DNA of 64,000 nucleotides, from NCBI RefSeq assembly GCF_002443155.1, contig NZ_CP023667.1, positions 496,001-560,000 of the forward strand. The letters run 5' to 3'. Positions 37,704 through 45,974 of the stretch are shown here, piece by piece (position 1 is the first letter of the stretch; every line of letters begins with the position of its first letter). Source of the DNA: Alcaligenes faecalis. GTDB lineage: Bacteria > Pseudomonadota > Gammaproteobacteria > Burkholderiales > Burkholderiaceae_B. The notes beneath the pieces are model-generated. The model was not told the origin of the DNA, made no database searches, and was given only the letters and a program-made list of their open reading frames with translations. Position numbers and translations under genes: made by a program.

Positions 37704-37732
37704 TTGTATCTTAACGCGGATTACGGTAGAAT
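37704..37732 (+). promoter_or_regulatory. Possible promoter for the 42-residue basic protein
   Basis: TTGTAT (37704-37709) and TAGAAT (37727-37732) with a 17-base spacer, 67 bases before the start codon, in the gap divergent to uvrA. The -35 match is poor. Confidence 0.35.
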
Positions 37733-37799
37733 TTCTGGTTAGCTATTGCGCTTTTGTCGGGATCATCCGGCAGGGCTTACATTAAGATCGGAGATCACC

Positions 37800-37928
37800 A
37801 TGGCGGAAATCAAACGCACTCGCCGCAACACGCTGGAGCGTCGTTGCCTGGGTAAAGCATTCAAACGTCTGTTTGTGCGCGCACCCAAGGGCGTTTTCAA
37901 AATGCTGGAAAAGGTCAAGCGCGTCTAA
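37800..37928 (+). CDS. Small strongly basic protein of unknown function (42 aa)
   Basis: A 42-residue protein, MAEIKRTRRNTLERR..., with about 15 Lys/Arg and only three acidic residues, so it should bind RNA, DNA or acidic surfaces. The middle (CLGKAFKRLFVRAPKGVFKML) could form an amphipathic helix. I do not recognise the family. Evidence that it is real: GGAG before the ATG, an own promoter candidate, and a strong terminator 66 bases past the stop, with uvrA divergent and no other gene in the unit. The frame extends 18 codons upstream without a ribosome-binding site. Confidence 0.7.
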   Translation: MAEIKRTRRNTLERRCLGKAFKRLFVRAPKGVFKMLEKVKRV

Positions 37929-37993
37929 GTGCCTGGCTTGAGCGGTGTACAAGCAGAAACCTGATTTTTCAGCTTGAAATCACACCCAGCAGC

Positions 37994-38025
37994 AAAAAAA
38001 CCACAGGCAAGCCTGTGGTTTTTTT
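37994..38025. terminator. Strong bidirectional terminator after the small basic gene
   Basis: Perfect stem AAAAAAACCACAGGC / GCCTGTGGTTTTTTT with loop AA. The following 160 bases up to the glycosyltransferase gene hold no gene. Confidence 0.93.
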
Positions 38026-38185
38026 GTGCGCGTTTGGTTTTTCTGCGGGTTCAGAAAAAGTGTTGCAGATAGTGCCTTGTACAGCGAGAAGCTTGCCTTA
38101 TGATGGTGTCATCTTTATGCAGATGTAAGAGTTGCCCGTAACAATAATCAAAACGGCTGATTGCCTAGTTTGGGGACATTAGCTC

Positions 38186-39109
38186 ATGGAATGGCGCCAT
38201 TTATTCACTGTCCTGACACCGAGTTATAACCGTGCTCATACCCTGGAGCGCGTCTACTGTTCATTGTGCGAGCAAACCTGCCAGGACTTCGAGTGGGTTG
38301 TGGTGGATGACGGCTCCACGGATGGTACGCGGGAACTGGTAGAGGGCTGGCAACAGCAGGCCTCCTTTCCGATTCACTATGCCTGGCAGGAAAATCGTCA
38401 CAAGAAGGCGGCTTTCAATCACGGCGTGGCTCTGGCTCAAGGTGAGCTGGTCGTTGCGTTGGACAGTGATGACACCTTGCTGGTCAATGCGCTCTACGAT
38501 ATGGCGCAGATCTGGGCCGACATCCCCGTATCAGAACGAGCGGGCTATGCCGGCATTACGGGCCTGTGTGTGCGTCCCGATGGCAAGGTCGTCGGGGATA
38601 TGTTTCCCCAGGATGTCTTTGATGCCAGCTCCTTGGACATGAGCTTTCGCTACCATGTGCGGGGTGAAAAGTTCGGTTGCTTGAGTACTGCCGTGCTGCG
38701 CAAGTTTCCCTTTCCCGATCAGATCGAAGGCTTTGTGCCTGAAAGCCTGGTGTGGCGGGCGATTGCCCGAGCGGGCTACAAGAACCGCTTCGTAAACACC
38801 GTGTTCCGCGTCTACCACGACAGCCCGGACTCTTTGTCGGTACAAGGCAAGACCAGCCAGCAGCACGCATTGGGCTTGTGGCTGCTGGCACAGGATACGG
38901 TGGTGAATTGTCTGGCCTGGTTTCGTTACGAACCCAAGGCTTTCCTGATGGCTGCCGCGCGTTACACCCGCTTTGGGCTGCACCTGCGCGCCAGTGGGCG
39001 CAAGCCACCAGCAGGCTATGGCCTGAAAGGCCTGGCGTCTTACTTGCTGGTGGGTTTGATGTGGCCCGTGGGTTTCGCTTTATATCTGCGTGACAAACGA
39101 CGGGCCTGA
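38186..39109 (+). CDS. Glycosyltransferase family 2 protein
   Basis: A 307-residue GT-A fold transferase. It has the N-terminal TVLTPSYNRAHTLERV, the nucleotide-binding VVVDDGSTDGT and the metal-binding DSDD motif (VVALDSDDTLL). A C-terminal hydrophobic stretch (SYLLVGLMWPVGFALYL) could anchor it to the inner membrane. It probably adds a sugar to a surface glycan; donor and acceptor are unknown. It stands alone, not in a polysaccharide cluster. Confidence 0.9.
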   Translation: MEWRHLFTVLTPSYNRAHTLERVYCSLCEQTCQDFEWVVVDDGSTDGTRELVEGWQQQASFPIHYAWQENRHKKAAFNHGVALAQGELVVALDSDDTLLVNALYDMAQIWADIPVSERAGYAGITGLCVRPDGKVVGDMFPQDVFDASSLDMSFRYHVRGEKFGCLSTAVLRKFPFPDQIEGFVPESLVWRAIARAGYKNRFVNTVFRVYHDSPDSLSVQGKTSQQHALGLWLLAQDTVVNCLAWFRYEPKAFLMAAARYTRFGLHLRASGRKPPAGYGLKGLASYLLVGLMWPVGFALYLRDKRRA

Positions 39110-39115
39110 ACGTGA

Positions 39116-39616
39116 TCAGTGCAGGGTATGACCGTGCACGCCCGGCTCCGGGCTGTCATCATCGTCCTCGTCGTCGTCTTCATCCGTATCGTCTTCGGGG
39201 GCGAAGGCATCTTCGCTCAAGGCGAAAGGCAGCAACTCTTCCAGGGTTTCAGTCCAGGCGACTTCCTCACCTTCCTCGTCCACTTTGATAAAGCGCACGG
39301 GCTCGGCATCGCTTAACTGGATGGCCCAGAGGTAGCGGCAGGCGTAGACAGCATTGTCCTTGGGGTCCAAACCACCGCGGTTGCCCACGATGCGGGCCTG
39401 TTCGCCGCCTACCTGTACAACCGTGAATTCACTTTCGTCCTCGTTCTTGTCCAGGGGCATGGCAAAGATGACCCATTCAAAGCCGGTTTCTTCCGCGCCC
39501 ACGATCTCGGCCAGTACGGCACGACCCAGGTAGGCGCTTAGTGCATCGGCAGTGCGACCCAGGGTTTCGATCTCTTCGGTGGTAAATACAAGCTCAGGGG
39601 CGTTAGGTGTGGACAT
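39116..39616 (-). CDS. Conserved acidic protein of unknown function
   Basis: A 166-residue protein I do not recognise. It begins with a helix-prone segment (TTEEIETLGRTADALSAYLG), continues with beta-rich sequence, and ends in a tail of Asp/Glu (EDDTDEDDDEDDDD) followed by a His-containing end. The tail suggests charge-driven binding to a basic partner or metal ions. It converges on the glycosyltransferase gene (six-base gap) and diverges from ettA. Confidence 0.75.
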   Translation of the reverse strand: MSTPNAPELVFTTEEIETLGRTADALSAYLGRAVLAEIVGAEETGFEWVIFAMPLDKNEDESEFTVVQVGGEQARIVGNRGGLDPKDNAVYACRYLWAIQLSDAEPVRFIKVDEEGEEVAWTETLEELLPFALSEDAFAPEDDTDEDDDEDDDDSPEPGVHGHTLH

Positions 39617-39652
39617 GGCGTTTTTGGATTGTCGACAAAAATGAGTATATTA

Positions 39653-39675
39653 CCTGAGACAGGCCTGTACTCAGG
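39653..39675. promoter_or_regulatory. Inverted repeat in the divergent gap before ettA
   Basis: CCTGAGACAGG followed by CCTGTACTCAGG: two arms that are reverse complements apart from one inserted base. It lies between the starts of the acidic protein and ettA and may be an operator; no known regulator site is recognised. Confidence 0.4.
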
Positions 39676-39778
39676 CCGGGTGTCTCGTTCTGGTCGGGAC
39701 AGAAGCGCACTTTTTGGGCGCCAAACGCCTACAATCCCAGTTTTCCGAACACGACCTGTTTTTCCTTTTTAGGTTTAT

Positions 39779-41452
39779 ATGGCTCAATACGTTTATTCGA
39801 TGAACCGCGTGGGCAAAATTGTGCCGCCCAAGCGGCAGATTCTGCGCAATATCTCCTTGTCTTTTTTTCCAGGTGCCAAGATTGGTGTGCTGGGCCTGAA
39901 CGGCTCGGGTAAATCCACCTTGCTCAAGATCATGGCCGGGGTAGATACCGAGATCGAGGGCGAAGCCGTCCCCATGGCAGGGATCAAAATCGGTTACCTG
40001 CCACAAGAACCTCAACTGAACCCGGAACACAGCGTGCGCGAAGCGGTGCAGGCTGGTTTGGGCCAGGTATTCGAGGCGCGTCAGCGCCTGGAACAGGTCT
40101 ACGCCGAATACGCCGAGCCCGATGCGGACTTTGACGCTCTGGCCGCCGAGCAGGCCGAGCTGGAATCCATTATTGCGGCCGCCGCGACCAGCGGGGCGGA
40201 CGATATCGAAACCCAGATGGAAATTGCGGCCGATGCGCTGCGTCTGCCACCTTGGGATGCCTCCATTGCCAACCTGTCCGGTGGTGAAAAGCGTCGCGTG
40301 GCCCTGTGTCAGTTGCTGCTATCCAAGCCCGACATGTTGCTGCTGGATGAGCCAACCAACCACCTGGACGCGGAAAGCGTGGACTGGCTGGAAGTGTTCC
40401 TGCGCCAGTTCCCCGGCACCGTTGTGGCGGTAACTCACGATCGTTACTTCCTGGATAACGCCGCCGAGTGGATTCTGGAGCTGGACCGTGGTCACGGCAT
40501 CCCCTGGAAGGGCAACTACAGCTCCTGGCTGGAGCAAAAGGACGATCGTCTGAAGCAGGAAGAGGCTTCGGAAAGTGCTCGTCAGCGCACCATCAAGAAA
40601 GAGCTGGAGTGGGTACGTCAGAACCCCAAGGGGCGTCAGGCCAAAGCCAAGGCCCGTCTGGCCCGCTTCGAGGAACTGTCCTCGCACGAGTACCAGAAGC
40701 GCAATGAAACCCAGGAAATCTTTATTCCTGTGGCCGAGCGTCTGGGTAACGAAGTGATTGAATTTGAAAATGTCAGCAAAGGCTATGGCGATCGTCTGCT
40801 GATCGATAACCTGAGCTTCAAGGTGCCAGCTGGTGCCATCGTCGGGATTATTGGTCCCAACGGTGCCGGTAAGTCCACCTTGTTCCGCATGCTGGCCGGT
40901 AAAGAGCAGCCGGATTCCGGTACGGTCAAGCTAGGCCAGACCGTCAAGCTGGCTTATGTGGATCAGTCGCGCGATGCGCTGGCCAACGAGAAAACCGTGT
41001 TTGACGCGATCGCTGACGGTGCTGACCTGCTGACCGTGGGCCGCTTTGAGATGCCGTCACGTGCTTACCTGGGTCGCTTCAACTTCAAGGGTGCGGATCA
41101 GAACAAGATCGTGGGCAATCTGTCTGGCGGGGAGCGTGGTCGTCTGCACCTGGCCAAGACCCTGATTGCCGGTGGCAACGTCCTGCTGCTGGACGAACCG
41201 TCCAACGACCTGGACGTGGAAACCCTGCGTGCCCTGGAAGATGCCTTGCTGGAGTTTGCCGGCTCGGTCATGGTGATCAGCCACGATCGCTGGTTCCTGG
41301 ACCGTATCGCCACCCATATTCTGGCTTTTGAGGGTGATTCGCAGGTTGTATTCTTCGATGGCAACTATCAGGAATACGAAGCAGACAAGAAAAAACGTCT
41401 GGGCGAAGATGCTGCCAAACCTCGTCGTATCCGCTACAAATCCCTGAAATAA
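39779..41452 (+). CDS. ettA: Energy-dependent translational throttle protein EttA (ABC-F)
   Basis: ABC-F ATPase that binds the ribosomal E site and gates the first elongation step according to the ATP/ADP ratio. The 557-residue protein has two ABC domains, Walker A GLNGSGKST and GPNGAGKST, signatures LSGGEKRRV and LSGGERGRL, and Walker B LLLDEPTNHLD. The start MAQYVYSMNRVGK and the inserted arm around residues 95-140 fit EttA rather than Uup. An isochorismatase-like gene follows after ten bases. Confidence 0.94.
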   Translation: MAQYVYSMNRVGKIVPPKRQILRNISLSFFPGAKIGVLGLNGSGKSTLLKIMAGVDTEIEGEAVPMAGIKIGYLPQEPQLNPEHSVREAVQAGLGQVFEARQRLEQVYAEYAEPDADFDALAAEQAELESIIAAAATSGADDIETQMEIAADALRLPPWDASIANLSGGEKRRVALCQLLLSKPDMLLLDEPTNHLDAESVDWLEVFLRQFPGTVVAVTHDRYFLDNAAEWILELDRGHGIPWKGNYSSWLEQKDDRLKQEEASESARQRTIKKELEWVRQNPKGRQAKAKARLARFEELSSHEYQKRNETQEIFIPVAERLGNEVIEFENVSKGYGDRLLIDNLSFKVPAGAIVGIIGPNGAGKSTLFRMLAGKEQPDSGTVKLGQTVKLAYVDQSRDALANEKTVFDAIADGADLLTVGRFEMPSRAYLGRFNFKGADQNKIVGNLSGGERGRLHLAKTLIAGGNVLLLDEPSNDLDVETLRALEDALLEFAGSVMVISHDRWFLDRIATHILAFEGDSQVVFFDGNYQEYEADKKKRLGEDAAKPRRIRYKSLK

Positions 41453-41462
41453 GGAAAGTGCC

Positions 41463-41999
41463 ATGCCTGTGCTCAATGCCCACCAGTCTTTCGTCCTGAT
41501 TGTTGATATGCAAACCGGGCTTTTGCCCGCCATTGCAGACCACCAAGCCTTGGTCGAGCGGGCCGGGAAATTGGCACAGGCGGCTCGCCTTTTAGGGGTG
41601 CCGGTGTTGGCAACCGAGCATTGGGCCGAGAAAATCGGCCCGACCGACGCCTCCCTGCTGCCCCATATTGATAAAGTGCTGCATAAAACCCACTTCGATG
41701 CCACACGCGAAGCCGATTTTTTGCCCGCTTTGCCGGTAGGACGCACACGAGTCTTGTTACTGGGTACAGAGTCTCACGTGTGTGTGTTACAAACTGGCCT
41801 GGGTTTGATGGAGCGTGGTTATGAGCCCGTGCTGGTCGGGGACTGCGTAGGCTCGCGCCATCCCGATTCCCGGCAGGCCGCCTGGGATCGCTGGGCGATG
41901 CATGGATTGGAGCGCGTTAGCGCCGAAATGGCCATGTTTGAGTGGCTGGAAACTCCGGCTAACCCTGCGTTCAAGCAGGTTCTGGCCCTGATCAAATAA
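41463..41999 (+). CDS. Isochorismatase family cysteine hydrolase
   Basis: A 178-residue hydrolase of the YcaC/isochorismatase fold. The catalytic triad is visible: Asp in LIVDMQTG, Lys in LHKTHFDA and Cys in ESHVCVLQT. Substrate unknown (amides or enol ethers in the family). AAGG precedes the ATG, ten bases after ettA, so it may ride on the ettA transcript. Confidence 0.88.
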   Translation: MPVLNAHQSFVLIVDMQTGLLPAIADHQALVERAGKLAQAARLLGVPVLATEHWAEKIGPTDASLLPHIDKVLHKTHFDATREADFLPALPVGRTRVLLLGTESHVCVLQTGLGLMERGYEPVLVGDCVGSRHPDSRQAAWDRWAMHGLERVSAEMAMFEWLETPANPAFKQVLALIK

Positions 42000-42124
42000 A
42001 CTGAACAAAAGCTGAATTACATCTGTTGCGTTGCCTAACAATAGGGTCTGGACTAATCGGCTCCAGAGGGTGAAGATAGCCTTTAACGCCGTGTTAAGCA
42101 CGGATACTTCACGGAGGTTTACGG

Positions 42125-42352
42125 ATGAAAATGACGACTATCACTAAAGTGGGTATGGCCACGGTTCTGGCCGTCGTGATGGCGGGCTGCTCTTCCTGGG
42201 ATGGAATGAGCAAACGTCAAAAGGGTGCCGTAACTGGCGCTGGTCTGGGTGGTGTGGCTGGTGCAGTCATCACAAATGGTGGCATTCTGGGTACGGTTGG
42301 TGGCGCTGCGATTGGTGGCGTAATCGGCGATCAGGTCGGCAAGAACCGCTAA
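42125..42352 (+). CDS. Small glycine-zipper lipoprotein (OsmB-like)
   Basis: A 75-residue precursor with a signal peptide and lipobox (VVMAGC, lipid on Cys21). The mature part is a glycine-zipper 2TM segment (GAGLGGVAGA, GGAAIGGVIG), which inserts in or lines the outer membrane. OsmB and SlyB/Rcp-type proteins of this sort respond to envelope or osmotic stress. GGAGG lies just upstream, and a strong terminator follows, so it is a single-gene unit. Confidence 0.88.
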   Translation: MKMTTITKVGMATVLAVVMAGCSSWDGMSKRQKGAVTGAGLGGVAGAVITNGGILGTVGGAAIGGVIGDQVGKNR

Positions 42353-42391
42353 ATTCAAATTTTCTGGCTGAGCTGAAACGCTCATCGGAAC

Positions 42392-42438
42392 AAAAGCCTC
42401 AAAGCTTGGGACAGGAGTCCCGACTTTGAGGCTTTTTT
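42392..42438. terminator. Bidirectional terminator after the glycine-zipper lipoprotein gene
   Basis: Stem AAAAGCCTCAAAG / CTTTGAGGCTTTTTT with a loop that contains a second small stem (GGGAC / GTCCC). It also faces the 3' end of the Rieske oxygenase gene. Confidence 0.92.
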
Positions 42439-42467
42439 ATGGGCTCTATCAACAACAGACTTGTGCC

Positions 42468-43616
42468 TTATGGTCGGCGGTCCTCGTCCATCATGGAGCG
42501 ATACCATTCGTGAAAGTGTTTCATGCCGTCCTCCAGTGGTGACTGGTAGGGCCCCACTTCGCAGACTCCACGCTCCATCAGGGCACGGCGACCCGCATCC
42601 ATGCGCTCGGCAATCTCGTCGTCCTCCACTGCCGTTTCCATATAGGCGGCGCGCTGCGCTTCGACAAAGTCACGCTCGAAGGCCACGATGTCCTCCGGGT
42701 AGTAGAACTCCACCACATTCATGGTTTCCTGCGGCCCCTTGGGGTAGAGCGTGGAGAGCACCAGCACATGAGGATAGATTTCGATCATGTGGGTGGGGAA
42801 GTAGGTCACCCAGACGGCACCGAAGTCCGGCGCTTCGCCCTGGCGGTAGGCCAGCAGAGCGTCATGCCATTGGCGATAGGTAGGTGAGCCCGGATTGGCC
42901 AGGGCTTGGTGCACACCGACTCGTTGCAGGCTGTACCAGTCGCTGAACTCCCACTCCAGATCGTCACAGGTTACGAACTGACCCAGGCCGGGGTGGAAGG
43001 GGGCGACGTGATAGTCCTCCAGATAGACCTCGATAAAGGTCTTCCAGTTGTAGTTGCACTGGTGGATTTCGACGTGATCCAGCACATAGCCCTGAAAGTC
43101 GAACTCGGGGCGGCTGAACAAGGCAGCCATATCCCTGGCAGGATTGCGCGGGCCTTCAAACAGCAGGCCATGGCAATCGCGCAAGGGATAGCGCTCCAGG
43201 TTCAGACAGGGCTTGTCCTTGAAGCGGGGTGCCGCCAGTAAATCGCCTTGGGCGTTATAGGTCCAGTTGTGCAGGGGGCAGACAATATTGCCTCCCGTGC
43301 TGCTCAGGGAGCCGTGGTTGGCCTGCCTGGGCTGGCCGGGCAGGCCACCCAGCATCAGGGCCTGACGGTGTCTGCAGACGTTGGAGAGCAGTTCTACGCC
43401 GTGTTGGCTGCGTATCAGTGTACGGGCAGCGTTTTCCTGAATCAGGGTGCGCCAGTCGCCGGGTTCGGGAACGAGCTTTTCATTGCCGACATACACGGCC
43501 GATTGTTGAAAAATACGCTCTTGTTCGCGCTCGAACAGAGCGTGGTTAAAGTAGGCGCTAACAGGAAGCTGGGGGTGAGCGGGCACAAGACGTGCCATCT
43601 GACCGAGCTCGGTCAT
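42468..43616 (-). CDS. Rieske-type aromatic ring-hydroxylating oxygenase alpha subunit
   Basis: A 382-residue Rieske non-heme iron oxygenase. The [2Fe-2S] ligands are in NVCRHRQ and IVCPLHNWTY, and the mononuclear-iron ligands in EVYLEDYHVAPFH. The segment between the two Rieske ligand pairs is 29 residues rather than the usual 15-17; the extra part is Gly/Pro/Gln-rich. ATG 43616 has GGAGGG four bases upstream; the open frame continues further without one. No ferredoxin or reductase gene is adjacent, so electrons must come from elsewhere. Substrate is unknown; choline-monooxygenase-like and aromatic-acid oxygenases share this layout. Confidence 0.88.
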   Translation of the reverse strand: MTELGQMARLVPAHPQLPVSAYFNHALFEREQERIFQQSAVYVGNEKLVPEPGDWRTLIQENAARTLIRSQHGVELLSNVCRHRQALMLGGLPGQPRQANHGSLSSTGGNIVCPLHNWTYNAQGDLLAAPRFKDKPCLNLERYPLRDCHGLLFEGPRNPARDMAALFSRPEFDFQGYVLDHVEIHQCNYNWKTFIEVYLEDYHVAPFHPGLGQFVTCDDLEWEFSDWYSLQRVGVHQALANPGSPTYRQWHDALLAYRQGEAPDFGAVWVTYFPTHMIEIYPHVLVLSTLYPKGPQETMNVVEFYYPEDIVAFERDFVEAQRAAYMETAVEDDEIAERMDAGRRALMERGVCEVGPYQSPLEDGMKHFHEWYRSMMDEDRRP

Positions 43617-43813
43617 GATTCCCTCCGCATGGGTCAATAAGCCAGGCCTTTGGGGGCATTGGATGGCACCACTTGCCATCTCTGGCGCGAAGAAAAATCG
43701 GAACTGGCCGATTACCAAGGCAAAATTGTACCTTATCTATTAGCCGCCTAGCCGCATTGCACCAGCCTTGGCGGGTGTTTTGCGTAATGCTTTTGGTATA
43801 GGGAACAGCCAAG

Positions 43814-43842
43814 AAAATGGCCATCCGAAAGGATGGCCATTT
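43814..43842 (-). terminator. Hairpin terminator after minE
   Basis: Perfect stem AAATGGCCATCC / GGATGGCCATTT with a four-base loop; on the minus strand TTTTC follows. The T-run is short but the stem is strong. Confidence 0.6.
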
Positions 43843-43874
43843 CAAGCAGCAAGGGTTTGCCTGTCAGCGACGCT

Positions 43875-44153
43875 TTACTTGTTTTCCAGCGCGCTGGCAT
43901 CAATTTGCGGCATTTCTATTTTGACTTCCAGCACTTCCAGCGAGTCCTGGCGATCAAGGTTCACCTTGATGTCATCGGGATTAATCTTCACGTAGCGCGA
44001 GATCACTTCGACCAGCTCTTTTTGCAAGCGGGGCAAGTAATCCGGGGCAACACCCCCTTGGCCACGTTCGTTAATAAGGATCAGTTGCAGACGGTCCTTG
44101 GCAACTGTTGCCGACGTTTTCTTGTGACCGAGCAGGAAGGACAGGAAAGACAT
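43875..44153 (-). CDS. minE: Cell division topological specificity factor MinE
   Basis: Stimulates MinD ATPase and drives the pole-to-pole oscillation that keeps FtsZ at midcell. The 92-residue length and sequence fit: an N-terminal amphipathic membrane-targeting helix (MSFLSFLLG), the MinD-binding region ([13 protein letters not shown]) and the C-terminal dimer domain ending IEMPQ. ATG 44153 starts two bases after the minD stop. Confidence 0.95.
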   Translation of the reverse strand: MSFLSFLLGHKKTSATVAKDRLQLILINERGQGGVAPDYLPRLQKELVEVISRYVKINPDDIKVNLDRQDSLEVLEVKIEMPQIDASALENK

Positions 44154-44154
44154 A

Positions 44155-44970
44155 TCACTTTCCTCCGAACAGGCGCTTGAACAGACCTGGCTTTTCGTAA
44201 TCCACAAAACGCAATGGTTTTTCGCCACCCAGGTAACGATCTACGATGTCCTGATAGGCCTGGGACACATCACTTTCCTTGATATGGATAACGGGTACTC
44301 CTTGGTTGGATGCCTGCAGCACGGTTTCCGACTCGGGGGTGACCCCAATCAGTTTGATGCGCAAGATATCTTCAACGTCTTGCAGGGACAGCATTTCGCC
44401 ATCCGACACACGTTTGGGGCTGTAGCGGGTTAGCAGCAAATATTCTTTGATGGGCTCTTTGCCCTGTTCACCACGGCGCGATTTGGCGGCCAGAATGCCC
44501 AGGATGCGGTCCGAGTCACGAACCGAAGACACTTCGGGGTTGGTCACAACCAGTGCATCGTCTGCAAAGTAGGAGGCCATCAAGGCGCCGGTTTCGATAC
44601 CTGCGGGCGAGTCGCACACAATGTATTCAAAGCCCATGCCCTTGAGCTCTTCCAGTACTTTCTCCACGCCTTCGCGGGTCAGGGCGTCTTTGTCACGCGT
44701 CTGGGAAGCGGGCAGGATGAACAGATTTTCCAGCTGTTTGTCACGGATCAGGGCCTGGTTCAATGTTGCTTCGCCCTGGATCACATTGACGAAGTCATAC
44801 ACCACGCGTCGCTCGCAACCCATGATCAAGTCCAGGTTGCGCAAGCCGACGTCAAAGTCGATGACCACGGTCTTGTGACCGCGCATCGCAAGACCAGATG
44901 CAAAACTGGCACTGGTGGTGGTTTTGCCCACGCCACCCTTGCCGGAGGTCACTACAACTATACGCGCCAT
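44155..44970 (-). CDS. minD: Septum site-determining ATPase MinD
   Basis: Membrane-binding ParA-like ATPase that recruits MinC and is released by MinE. The 271-residue protein has the deviant Walker [11 protein letters not shown], the switch region DSPAGIE and a C-terminal amphipathic membrane-targeting helix ([11 protein letters not shown]). minE follows directly. Between minD and minC upstream there is a terminator and about 190 bases that should hold a separate minDE promoter. Confidence 0.97.
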   Translation of the reverse strand: MARIVVVTSGKGGVGKTTTSASFASGLAMRGHKTVVIDFDVGLRNLDLIMGCERRVVYDFVNVIQGEATLNQALIRDKQLENLFILPASQTRDKDALTREGVEKVLEELKGMGFEYIVCDSPAGIETGALMASYFADDALVVTNPEVSSVRDSDRILGILAAKSRRGEQGKEPIKEYLLLTRYSPKRVSDGEMLSLQDVEDILRIKLIGVTPESETVLQASNQGVPVIHIKESDVSQAYQDIVDRYLGGEKPLRFVDYEKPGLFKRLFGGK

Positions 44971-45157
44971 GACAATCGGATTCCTTTGTTTTTCAAGTCA
45001 CATAATCGTAAAGCATAACGGGCCTAATTTTGACATCCGTTCTGCCACTTAGCCTACTGCTTAGAAACAAAACATATCAATTGCTTTGTTCCGTGTCAGC
45101 TTACACGGTTGCGCTTGCACTTGCTTGCTCTCATGCGGGCTATAGGTGCAAGCCACT

Positions 45158-45188
45158 ATAAAAAGCGCCGGCAAATGCCGGCGCCTTG
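45158..45188 (-). terminator. Intrinsic terminator between minC and minD
   Basis: On the minus strand GCGCCGGCA / TGCCGGCGC with a two-base loop, followed by TTTTTATAG. It begins six bases past the minC stop and should end most glnS-minC transcripts before minD. Confidence 0.82.
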
Positions 45189-45193
45189 TACTG

Positions 45194-45964
45194 TCAGGAG
45201 CTCAGGGGATCAAATCTGAGCGTGTCGTCTTCCAGCGTGACGACAACGGGCTTGTTGCGCAGTTGCGCATCCAGTCGCGTTTCAATAATGCGATACACAC
45301 CGGCAATGGCGATCAGTTCCGGGTCCAGTTCAGTGGTGAAGATGCGTGCTTTCGCATCGCCACGGGCACCGGCCATGGCCTTGCCGCGTAGTGGGCCGTA
45401 GACGTGGATATTGCCATCGGCCACCACTTCCGCACCTTGGCTGACGGCACCGATCACGATCAGGTCCGTGTGGCGCGCGTAGATGCGCTGGCCGGAACGC
45501 AGCTGACGGTTGATGATGAGCGCAGCCGGAGCAATGGCGGGCGGTGGCGGGGCGGCCGCCGCGGGGGCTTCTTGCTGGGCCGCTTGCGACAACACAGGCA
45601 CTTCCTTGTCCGGTGCTGCCTGAGCTTGTGGGCGGGCAGGTGGATTGGACAGTTCGACGTGTGGCAAGCCACTGTCGATGGCGTTATCCGCATGGTCAGG
45701 GTGGGCAATGATGCCCACAGGGTGCAGCTTGTGCTCACGCAAAGCGGCAACCAGCGTGGCCCAATCCACTGGCGCGTCAATGGCGCTGGCATCAATGACG
45801 ACGGGCTCGTCCTCAAAGAAGGAGCCAGCGTCTTTCATGCGTTGAGACAGAGCGGCTAACTGCTCGGCCGTGTCAGCCGAGCGCAGCACCACCCGTACGG
45901 CGTACAGTGTGGCGCTTTTGAAATCCAGGGCCTGTGGCCCTTTGGCATGAGTCTGATCGTTCAC
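45194..45964 (-). CDS. minC: Septum site-determining protein MinC
   Basis: Inhibitor of FtsZ assembly away from midcell. The 256-residue protein has an N-terminal FtsZ-binding domain, a Pro/Ala-rich linker (about residues 110-150) and a C-terminal beta-helix with the MinC marks [15 protein letters not shown]-like AVSQGAEV and the [14 protein letters not shown] turn. The start is GTG at 45964; the TAAGG before it overlaps the glnS stop codon, so its translation appears coupled to glnS. Confidence 0.94.
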   Translation of the reverse strand: MNDQTHAKGPQALDFKSATLYAVRVVLRSADTAEQLAALSQRMKDAGSFFEDEPVVIDASAIDAPVDWATLVAALREHKLHPVGIIAHPDHADNAIDSGLPHVELSNPPARPQAQAAPDKEVPVLSQAAQQEAPAAAAPPPPAIAPAALIINRQLRSGQRIYARHTDLIVIGAVSQGAEVVADGNIHVYGPLRGKAMAGARGDAKARIFTTELDPELIAIAGVYRIIETRLDAQLRNKPVVVTLEDDTLRFDPLSS

Positions 45965-45974
45965 GTTAATAGCC

